Shown here: piece by piece, positions 8,640 to 16,381 of the stretch
Numbering within the stretch: the stretch's first letter is position 1
Layout: each line of letters begins with the position of its first letter
Assembly (NCBI GenBank): GCA_002702655.1
Contig: PABB01000004.1
Location: 1-36,166 of the forward strand
Length of the DNA: 36,166 nucleotides
Source: Planctomycetaceae bacterium
GTDB taxonomy: Bacteria; Planctomycetota; Planctomycetia; Pirellulales; Lacipirellulaceae
Reading direction: 5' to 3'
Translations under genes and position numbers: made by a program
Notes under the pieces: generated by a model
The model's database searches: none
Seen by the model: the letters and a program-made list of their open reading frames with translations, nothing else
What the model was told of the DNA's origin: nothing

Positions 8640-8952
8640 CGAACGCCACGCTTTTCCGCAGCCGGCCGGTGAGCAGCTGGCGTTTGGGGCCGCTCTTGCC
8701 GCGGAGCGTCCGATCAAGATCGCCGTCGCAACGTCGCAGCAGTTCCTCGTTCAACTCAGCGAGCGAATCGACCTGCGGCACGGGAACAAGAAAGTTCCGT
8801 CGGCCAAAGCCGACCAGGCCCTCGACCTTGTCCTTCTCATTCGCCCGCCGCACCAGACAGAAGTGATCCGCGAACAGGTAATGGCTCTGAAGCCGCAGAA
8901 ACTCCCGCGTGAGCTGGCGATCGCGGCCGCCTCGCAGCGCTTTGTCAGAATC
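8640..8952 (-). pseudogene. istA: IS21-family transposase (IstA) fragment
   Basis: On the minus strand the frame reads GRDRQLTREFLRLQSHYLF, DHFCLVRRANEKDKVEGLVG, FGRRNFLVPVPQVDSLAELN and RRCDGDLDRTLRGKSG in one continuous stretch. These are hallmarks of the C-terminal half of IstA, including the xKVExLVGxxRRNFLVPVP block. Only about 100 residues remain: the helix-turn-helix, most of the DDE core, the C-terminus, istB and the terminal repeats are absent. The fragment begins nine bases after the lyase stop codon, so an old insertion or deletion edge lies exactly there. The frame runs on antisense through the lyase, but that part is a shadow. Confidence 0.8.
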
Positions 8953-9058
8953 ACACACTGCCGCGCCGAGCATATCGGTAAGTCTCCGCCGCTTTGCGGG
9001 GCGTGCGAGGAGCTCCGCCGCGGCTACGTCGGGTTCTGCATCGCGCCCAGGCGCGAGA

Positions 9059-9073
9059 CTCCGCTGAGCGGAG
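9059..9073. repeat. Perfect 7-bp inverted repeat
   Basis: CTCCGCT-G-AGCGGAG. It lies between the IstA remnant and the next gene; a TTGACT at 9075-9080 follows immediately, but no convincing -10 box is seen at the right distance. It could be a binding palindrome or a leftover of the insertion. Confidence 0.3.
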
Positions 9074-9196
9074 CTTGACTTCTCTTGTCGTTTGTGAATG
9101 TTTTCCTTCATCTCTGAGGCGGTGGGCGCGGTGGCGCGGACGTCGTAGAATGAGGCCCGCGTCGGTCTTGCCAGTGACAGACACGCAAACGGTTTC

Positions 9197-9202
9197 AAGG
9201 AG
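9197..9202 (+). promoter_or_regulatory. Shine-Dalgarno fixing the start at 9210
   Basis: AAGGAG seven bases before ATG 9210. It settles the choice against the in-frame upstream start at 8994, which has none and would lack a signal peptide. Confidence 0.8.
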
Positions 9203-9209
9203 ACGGACC

Positions 9210-10100
9210 ATGCGCATGCTGGCTGTTTTGCTCCTCGCGGCGGTTCCGCTGGGCGCGGCCCGCGCCGATCTGGCCGCCAATTCCCAAGTTTTCATCGGCA
9301 ATTCGCTCACCTGGGACACCGTCATCAACCGGTTCGACGGCGAGCAGACTTGGCATATCGAGTGCGGCCAGTCGCTGGACTACATCTACCAGCACCCCGA
9401 CGCCCCCTGCGAAACCAGCAGCACGCCCTGGCCGACGGCGCTGGCGAGTCAGCAGTTCGACTACCTGGTCGTGCAGCCGTACCGCGCGACGTCGCTGGCC
9501 GCCGATGCGGCGGCCATCTCGGCGTGGTGGCAGCTGCAGCCCACCGCGACGTTGGTGATCCATGACGCCTGGGGCGGCCACGCGACGGCCCACGACGAGT
9601 TTCACGACGCCGACCTGTTCAACGACGACGGCCTGGCCGTGCATTCGGTCGACTACGCCCGGGCGCTGATCGCCGAACTGCGGGCCAACGCGGCCAACCC
9701 GGCCGGGGACATCCGCCTCACGCAAACCAGCGCGATGATCGACGCGATTTATCACGACATCGAGGCGGGCGTCGGCCCCTACGACGACCCGGCCGACATT
9801 TACCGGGACGATCTGCACATGGCGGCGGGCCCGCCGCTGGCCGACAACAAGGAGGGGCGGTATCTCGTGCACAACGCCATGCGGCAGGCGCTGGGCCAGC
9901 CGCTGAGCGTCGCGGGGTTCGAGGGGATCGACCCGGCCAAGCAGGCGTATCTGGACGGCGTGATCGCGCGGGTCGGCACGTCGGTGTCGGCGGTCCCCGA
10001 GTCCGCCGCGGCCATTGGCCTGGCCGGCGGGGCAGGGGGGCTGGTTCTACTTTTGGCGCAGCGTCGTCGCCCGCCGCGTGGCCGGCCCGCGAGCACGTGA
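9210..10100 (+). CDS. Secreted SGNH-hydrolase-like protein with PEP-CTERM-like tail
   Basis: 296 residues. The signal peptide MRMLAVLLLAAVPLGAARAD is followed by VFIGNSLTWD (S32 in GNSLT, the variant of the GDS block in DUF4886-type SGNH proteins). IYRDDLHM near 197-204 supplies the Asp and His of the DxxH block (D200, H203). The protein may therefore be an esterase acting on an extracellular substrate such as acetylated polysaccharide, but the middle blocks are not obvious and activity is inferred only. The tail SAVPESAAAIGLAGG, a hydrophobic stretch and RRRPPRGR resembles PEP-CTERM but reads PES instead of PEP. It stands alone on the plus strand. After the stop comes a GC-rich stretch with a 7-bp stem (TCCCCGC/GCGGGGA) lacking a T-run. 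Confidence 0.82.
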   Translation: MRMLAVLLLAAVPLGAARADLAANSQVFIGNSLTWDTVINRFDGEQTWHIECGQSLDYIYQHPDAPCETSSTPWPTALASQQFDYLVVQPYRATSLAADAAAISAWWQLQPTATLVIHDAWGGHATAHDEFHDADLFNDDGLAVHSVDYARALIAELRANAANPAGDIRLTQTSAMIDAIYHDIEAGVGPYDDPADIYRDDLHMAAGPPLADNKEGRYLVHNAMRQALGQPLSVAGFEGIDPAKQAYLDGVIARVGTSVSAVPESAAAIGLAGGAGGLVLLLAQRRRPPRGRPAST

Positions 10101-10689
10101 CGCGGACCGCGCGGACCGCACGCCGATCGCCCGGCACGCTCGGGAACTCCCCGCGGGGCGCGGCGGGGATGGCGCCGAGTGATGCCGCGGCGGTTGGATG
10201 CAGCTCCCGCCGGGCTGACGGTGCGGCAACGTGCGCCCTCCTTCGGTGACGTCCGACCATCAGGATTCTCGCTCCTGAGGCGGACTCGTTCCAAGAGGGC
10301 AGGGCACTGGCATGGTCGCGTTGACGGGGCTCGGCTTGGCAGGTCTGGTGATGAGCGGAGCCTTGAGACGACATTCAGCCAGCGGACAATTGCTTCGCCT
10401 GCCGTGCCGTCCCATGTCAACGTTTTCGCGGTGGAGCGACGGGCGTCGGCGCCGAAAAGGGAGCCAAGCCATCTTCGACGTAGTCTCTTCCATGGGAGTG
10501 GACAGCGGTGCGCGTCACTTCCAGAAGCTGCTCAGCAATTCAAGCCGCTGAGGCGAAACAGCCCGCCGCACCGATCAGGGCCTCGTAACGGCAAGGCGAC
10601 ATCGTTCTGTGGATGTCTTGGCACTCCATCGCCGCCGGCTCCGCAAGACCGGGCCCCAGGCCTGGCAAACATAAGAAACCAACCCCCTG
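10101..10689. other. Gene-poor spacer
   Basis: About 590 bp. Frames on both strands are short, Arg/Ser-rich and without recognisable motifs. The right end joins the conserved TATACT leader of the next gene. The direct repeat GCGGACCGC x2 just after 10100 is the only structure noted. Confidence 0.5.
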
Positions 10690-10705
10690 CTGCGGCTATA
10701 CTGGG
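10690..10705 (+). promoter_or_regulatory. Conserved leader with TATACT just before the start codon
   Basis: CTGCGGCTATACTGGG is identical, base for base, to the sequence before the truncated paralogue (19656-19671, minus), and the next bases (A/C)TGATGC also match. TATACT (10697-10702) lies six bases before ATG 10709, the spacing expected of a -10 box of a leaderless gene. No -35 consensus is seen at 17 bp. Confidence 0.45.
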
Positions 10706-13063
10706 ATGATGCGAAAACCCATCCACCCCATTTGCCGACAACTGCCAATCGCCGACCCATCGACGTCCGGCAGGAAGCCCTGCTCTCGTCCTGCGGCTGT
10801 GGTTCTCATTGGCGTGTTTCTGGCATGCGTCGTCGTTGCCACGCCAAAAGGAAGGGGCGCAACCGTCGTCACGGGCGACGTGACGCCGGCGCTGCCCTGG
10901 GGCGTACCCGAAGTGCACATCGGGGATGTGGCGCGTGGAACACTGTCAATCGACGGCGGCGACGTTGTCCATGCGCTCGACGCATACGCGGGCTATGCCG
11001 CCAGTGCGACTGGCGACGTAACTGTGTCCGGAGCGGGCAGTCAGTGGTTGATGGACGACAGCCTCTACGTAGGAAACCTGGGGAACGGGCGCCTCAGGGT
11101 GGATTCAGGCGGCTACGTCTATGACAAGCTTGACGGCTATCTCGGCGCCGAGGCCGGATCAATCGGCGAAGCCACGATCACCGGCGAAGGGTCCCTGTGG
11201 ACCAATGGCAACTCCCTTTACGTGGGCCACGAGGGGCAGGGAATTCTGAACATTGAGGCGGGCGGGCTCGTCGAAAGCGAAAACGGCTATGTAGGGTTCC
11301 TGCCCGGATCGTTCGGTCAAGCGAGAATCATTGGCGACGACTCTGAGTGGGCGAGCGACGGGGACATCGCCGCAGGTTTGGAAGGGGCGGGGACGCTAAC
11401 CGTGCTTGACGGGGCCCGACTGAGCAGCCGAACAGGCTCCATTGGCGACCGCCCAGGGGCTTCCGGCGAAGTCCGGCTGTCGGGTCCAGGAACGAGGTGG
11501 GACAACTCGTTCTCTTTGAATGTCGGATTCCAGGGGAGTGGATCACTTCGCGTCGAGAGCGGAGCCCAGCTCACCAGCAGCAAAGGTGTGATTGGCGAGA
11601 GAGCCACTTCCAATGGCGTGGTATCAATCGTGGGAGATGGCTCCACCTGGGACAACGTGTTTGACCTGGTCGTCGGGGAGTTGGGGCGCGGCGCGCTGAC
11701 GGTCGCCGACGGGGGGCGCGTATCGACTGGGACGCTTTATGCTTCCTCGGCCGACCTCGACGGCAACGGCCTGATCGTGGCCAACCGTGGCGCTGTACTC
11801 GACGCCGATCTCAGATTTGAGACGCCACACTCCGGGCCGACAGTCACGAGTTTTGGAGATGGCGGGGTCTTGAGCGTGAACATTGACGGCGGCAGCCTGG
11901 GGGCCGGCTACAAAGGTCGCGGGTCACTGGTGATCTCAAACGGAGTGGAGGCCGCTACCGACCAGGGCATGCTCGGTCAGCACGTTGGGTCGAGAGGCTC
12001 TGCGCTCGTCTCCGGAGCCGGCACAACTTGGGCGAATGCGTATGGAGTCGCCGTCGGCGTCCGGGGGAGCGGATTGATGCGAATCGATTCCGGTGCCGCC
12101 GTCAGCAGCCAAGACGGTATTCTCGGTTTCTGGGAAACCGGTCGCGGCGCCGCGACCATCTCAGGCCCCGGCTCAGGCTGGACCGCCAGCTTGCAGATGG
12201 TGATTGGACTGCGCGGCAACGGCGAACTTCGCGTTGAAGCAGGTGGGCAGCTAATATCCGACGGGGCCAGCATCGGCCGGTATCTTGACGCCACCGGGAA
12301 GGTAACCGTCACCGGAGTTGATTCAGCATGGACGAGCCGCTCTGTCTCGGTGGGCTCGCACGGACGGGGAGCATTGCGAGTCGACGCGGGAGGACAGGTG
12401 ACCTGCGGCTGGGGAGCAATTGCCCGTTTTGAAGATTCCGCGAGTTCCGTGACCGTCACGGGGGCCGCCTCAAGGTGGTTTGCGCAAAGCTCAATTCAGG
12501 TGGGAATCTCCGGCCAAGGCAACTTGAACATTACGCACAATGGACTCGTCGCCGTCGCCGTTGGAAGCGGTTTTTGGATCGACGGGGACGCGGATAGCGA
12601 CAGCTTCGTGAACATGGCCTCAGGCGGCATGCTCGCGCTCGGCGGCGATGCGGACGGTTCACTCGCTGAGTTTCTCGACCTCATTACGGGGACGGACGCG
12701 ATCCGCTATTGGAAGAGTGACGTTGCCGATTGGGGCCTGATCGCTGATGCAACTGTTGGAACTGACTACGCTCTGGAGTACCACGCCTCCGGCGAGTTGG
12801 CTGGTTACACCGTCCTCACCGTTTTCGCGTTGGGTCCTCCGGGCGACTTCAATGGGGATGTTGTCGCCGATGGCGCAGATTTTCTGGCGTGGCAGCGGGG
12901 CGACTCGCCCGCTCCGCTCAGCGCCCATGACCTTCAGGAGTGGGCGAACAGCTACGGCTCCTTCCCGTCGGGACCGATAGCAGCGGCGACGCCGGAGCCC
13001 GGCGCCCTGTGTCTTGCACTCGTTGCCGCGGCGGTGTTGGCGCTGCGCATGCCCCGCCGCTAA
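10706..13063 (+). CDS. T5SS/PEP-CTERM-associated repeat protein with dockerin-like motif
   Basis: 785 residues. A long-n-region signal peptide (hydrophobic core AAVVLIGVFLACVVVA, about 30-45) is followed by VVTGDVTPALPWG, an N-terminal signature shared with the two other copies in this window. Then come nine ~50-residue repeats of the form GxGSxW...SLYVGxxGxGxLxVxxGGxV...GYxG, the pattern of T5SS/PEP-CTERM-associated repeats that form a secreted beta-solenoid. After the fifth a spacer module (VSTGTLYASSADLDGNG...VLDADLRFE) interrupts them. A dockerin-like repeat (GDFNGDVVADGADFLAWQRG, from 713) and a PEP-CTERM tail (PEP 763-765, hydrophobic helix, RMPRR) close the protein. It is probably surface-displayed and adhesin-like; ligand unknown. 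ATGs at 10706 and 10709 are both possible; the second is the one conserved in the paralogue. The frame is open back to 10613 without support. Confidence 0.87.
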   Translation: MMRKPIHPICRQLPIADPSTSGRKPCSRPAAVVLIGVFLACVVVATPKGRGATVVTGDVTPALPWGVPEVHIGDVARGTLSIDGGDVVHALDAYAGYAASATGDVTVSGAGSQWLMDDSLYVGNLGNGRLRVDSGGYVYDKLDGYLGAEAGSIGEATITGEGSLWTNGNSLYVGHEGQGILNIEAGGLVESENGYVGFLPGSFGQARIIGDDSEWASDGDIAAGLEGAGTLTVLDGARLSSRTGSIGDRPGASGEVRLSGPGTRWDNSFSLNVGFQGSGSLRVESGAQLTSSKGVIGERATSNGVVSIVGDGSTWDNVFDLVVGELGRGALTVADGGRVSTGTLYASSADLDGNGLIVANRGAVLDADLRFETPHSGPTVTSFGDGGVLSVNIDGGSLGAGYKGRGSLVISNGVEAATDQGMLGQHVGSRGSALVSGAGTTWANAYGVAVGVRGSGLMRIDSGAAVSSQDGILGFWETGRGAATISGPGSGWTASLQMVIGLRGNGELRVEAGGQLISDGASIGRYLDATGKVTVTGVDSAWTSRSVSVGSHGRGALRVDAGGQVTCGWGAIARFEDSASSVTVTGAASRWFAQSSIQVGISGQGNLNITHNGLVAVAVGSGFWIDGDADSDSFVNMASGGMLALGGDADGSLAEFLDLITGTDAIRYWKSDVADWGLIADATVGTDYALEYHASGELAGYTVLTVFALGPPGDFNGDVVADGADFLAWQRGDSPAPLSAHDLQEWANSYGSFPSGPIAAATPEPGALCLALVAAAVLALRMPRR

Positions 13064-13543
13064 GCCGGCTCCCGGTAGCCGCCGGTCCCCAGGGTAAACT
13101 GTTCACAATCGGCCGGTGAGCGTGCCGGCTGCGGCTTCTCGTCATAGCCGTCGCCTGTCCGGCGTCGAGGTCGCGTCCACATACGCGGACCAGCGAATAG
13201 ACGCCCCTGTGCTAATGCCACGGAGCGTAGAACGCGCGCTCTGCAGGCAAGCGAAGCGGCCACCGAGGCCACACGACCCTTCTCTTCCTCCCAGCGACTC
13301 TTCCCTTCTCTTCCTCCCAGCGACTCTTCGAAGAGCGTGGCGTCGAATCCCTAAAGCACGAATCGACCAAGCCCCAGCGCAGTTCGTTAATCTGGACCAA
13401 CTACGATCCGCCGAACGTCGCCGAGTAGGCGCCGCGGAGCCGCTGTTGATCGGCCGGTTTCGCCTGCGCGACTTCGTGGCGACTTGCCACCGCATGCATC
13501 CTAGCGGCGTCATGTCGCAATTCATTGCCAGCGGCGTATCAAC
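13064..13543. other. Gap between two convergent repeat-protein genes
   Basis: 480 bp at the 3' ends of two facing genes. No gene recognised. AGCCGGC right after the rightward stop can pair with GCCGGCT about 60 bp on, but no T-run follows. A 26-bp tandem duplication and a palindrome occur in the middle. Confidence 0.5.
13277..13335. repeat. 26-bp perfect tandem duplication plus 12-bp palindrome
   Basis: The 26-base unit beginning CCCTTCTCTTCCTCCCAGCG occupies 13277-13302 and is repeated exactly at 13303-13328. Its end merges into the palindrome CTCTTCGAAGAG (13324-13335). Confidence 0.85.
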
Positions 13544-16381
13544 TCATCCTGATTGTCGTCTGCGTCGGCCGGAAGCAGCACAAGTGGTCCCAACAGCGAT
13601 TAGCAGCATTCCGGTCGGCTCTGGCACCGTGGCAGACGAAGGCCCGGGCGGAGTTCTTGTTCCGAAATTGACCTGCCAATCGATCAGCTCATACTGGCTG
13701 ACCGGATGAGGCGATCCGCCCCGCTGCCAAATCAAGAAGTCGCTTCCATCCACGTCGTCATCAACATCGAAGTCGCCAATTCGGCCCACCGTGAGCAAAG
13801 TGAAGCCTGCCAGATCGCCCTCGTCGAAATACCGTATCGTGTAGTCCCTGCCGTTGGTTCCGCTATTCAGTAGAGCCCACTCGGCAAGGTCATCGTCCCA
13901 GTAGCGAACGGCATCGGACCCTTCAATATGGTCTAGAAATTGGACCAAGGAGTCGTCAGCGTCGCCGGCAATTGCGAGCACTCCGCCGGTCGACATGTTG
14001 ATGAAACTGTCGGCGTCGCCGTTGGCGTCGATGGCGAGCATTCCACCCACGCTCACGAATCCATAGTCGGTAATCACGAGCGTCCCGCTTCCTTCGCGGC
14101 CGACCCAAAGACTTCCATGATTGGTCCAGGTCGAGTGAGGGCCATCGACCGTCACGGCGCCAGCCGAGCGGTTCAGGTTCCCGATGTACCCGTCGTCATT
14201 GCCAACGACCCCGCCGCCGATGACGGCGAGCGTCCCGCGGCCTTGATCCCCGACGACGAGGTTGCCACTTGACCACGTCGATCCAGCGCCGTCGACCGTT
14301 ACGTCCCCAGTCGAACCGCTTCCCCCGCCGATGGAGACGGCGGCACTGTTCACGTCGGCGCCACCGGTGATCGCCACCGTGCCGGTGCCCAGGCTGCCAA
14401 TAAAAAGAGTTCCGCTACTTGTCCAGGTTGAGGCAGCACCGTCGACCGTCACTGTCCCGATCGAACCACGGTGGGCCCCTATGTGGCCGTGCCAATTGCT
14501 CACGGATCCACCGCCGGTGACGGCGAGCGTGCCGCTGCCTTCATAGCCGATGTAGAGGGCGCTGCTGTTGGTCCAGTTCGAGCCGTCCCCATCGACTGTG
14601 ACGTGCCCCGTCGATCGTATGCTTGTTCCGACGAAGCCGGCGCCGGAGTTTCTCGAAACACCGCCGCCGGTAATCGCAAGTGAACCGCTACCTTGCTCAC
14701 CGACGAAGATGCTATCGTAGGCCCACGTCGAGCCGGCTCCGTCTACCTTCACGTCTCCCGTCGCCCCTTTGAACCCGCCGATGTAGCCGGTCCCGGAACC
14801 GCTCACGGTTGCGCCGTTGATAATTGTGAGTGTTCCGTTGCCGTATCGACCGACGTTGAGGCGGTCGCTATGCGTCCATGTCGAACCAGCGCCATCGACT
14901 GTCACAATTCCCGTCGAGCCGCTCAGATTCCCAATGAAACCATCGGAATCACTCACGGCCGCGCCGCCCGTGATGGCGAGCGTGCCGCTGCCCTTGCTGC
15001 CAATTTGCAGGGCGCCGCTGTTAGACCAAGCCGATCCCGCCCCATCAACCGCCACAGTCCCCGTCGAGCCCGATTCGTAGCCGCAGTAGCCATCCGTCGA
15101 CTGTACTACAATTCCATCGGCTATCGTCATCGTTCCGGCCGTGGAGTAACCGACGCCCAACGCCGCTGTGCCGTCGATGTGAAGATTCAGCGAGATATCC
15201 TGGCCCGGCGACTCACGAAGAACGATGGTCTGATTCAGACCGTGATTCGCGTCAAATACCAGGTCAACATCCGTTGTCAGGCCATGCGCATTGACGATTC
15301 CCGTCCCGGTCAGCGAGGAGGCCGCGCCAATCAGTCCGCCGGTAGAAAGCGTCCCATTTTCAAAGTGAATTGTACCCGTCGATGTGGAATCATATGCAAC
15401 CCAGGTGTTCTCGCCGACGCTGACGACCCCGTTGCTGGTGATGGAGAGCGAACCGCTGCCCTGATAGCCCACGTAAAGGCTGCTGCTATTGCTCCACGTC
15501 GAGCCGGCCCCATCGACCGTAACCGTTCCCGTCGAGTCATTCGCATAGCCGAGATAGCCGTCGGTATTGGTTACGGCGCCGCTGTTGGCAACCGTGAGTG
15601 AACCGTTGCCCTGGTTGCCAATGCGGAGAATGCCGCCAGTCGTCCATGTCGAGCCGGCGCCATGAACCGTGGCGGACCCTGTCGACCCGCTCTCACGACC
15701 AATCTCGCTCTCGCCGACCCGGTTCACAGCACCGCCGGCAGTGATCGAAAGCGTGCCGCTACCCTCGTCGCCGACCGCGAAGAAAGAAAACGCACCGCTG
15801 CTTTTCCAGGTCGAGCCGACGCCTTCGACCGACACCCTCCCCGTCGAACCGACATTAGTCCCGATGAATACGCTGTTGGAACTTATCATCGCTCCGCCGC
15901 CAGTGATCACGAGCGAACCGCTGCCTGAGCTGGCGACATAAAGGCCAGAACACGTCCAGATTGAGCCGGTGCCGTCGACAGTCACAGCCCCTAATGATCC
16001 GACGGAGCTTCCAATGTGGCCGGCAAGCGCACTTTCCACCGCACCGCCACCGGAGATCGCGAGCGTGCCGCGACCGCGGTAACCGACGGTAACGCTCCGA
16101 TTGTTCCATACTGAGTGGGCGTCTTTGACCATTGCGATTCCGTCAGAACCGGCTTCGTAGCCGATGAAGCCAAGCCGCGAGGTTGCGGTGCTAGCCCCGT
16201 CAACTGTCAGCGTGCCGTCGGCCGTCCTCCCCACAAAAAAATCGGTGCTGCTGGTCCATGTCGTCGGGTCGGCGGGGTCGGCGTCACCGGCAAAGGTGAT
16301 GGCGGCGAGCGCCGGGTGGGCGATCGTGCTCAACGTGAAAGCCGCTGCCAGGATGGCAAGGTATCGCGGCGTGTGCGTCAA
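13544..16381 (-). other. Possible separate translation unit for the second cassette (TTG start)
   Basis: An in-frame TTG at 16381 would start a 945-residue protein as M-THTPRYLAILAAAFT, giving a normal n-region and signal peptide directly. It lies 25 residues after the internal PEP. No strong Shine-Dalgarno precedes it, so translation from here is inferred from the protein layout only. Confidence 0.35.

Noticed and set aside
9075-9103. TTGACT followed 17 bp later by ATGTTT as a promoter for 9210-10100
   Set aside because: The -35 is good but the -10 is poor; too weak to annotate.
7501-9198. 565-codon frame on the minus strand
   Set aside because: Only the part at about 8640-8952 is protein-like (IstA). 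The rest is antisense to the pectate lyase and to the spacer, with shadow-type composition.
10130-10175. GC-rich stem after 10100 as a terminator
   Set aside because: A 7-bp stem is possible, but no T-run follows and such stems are expected by chance at this GC content.
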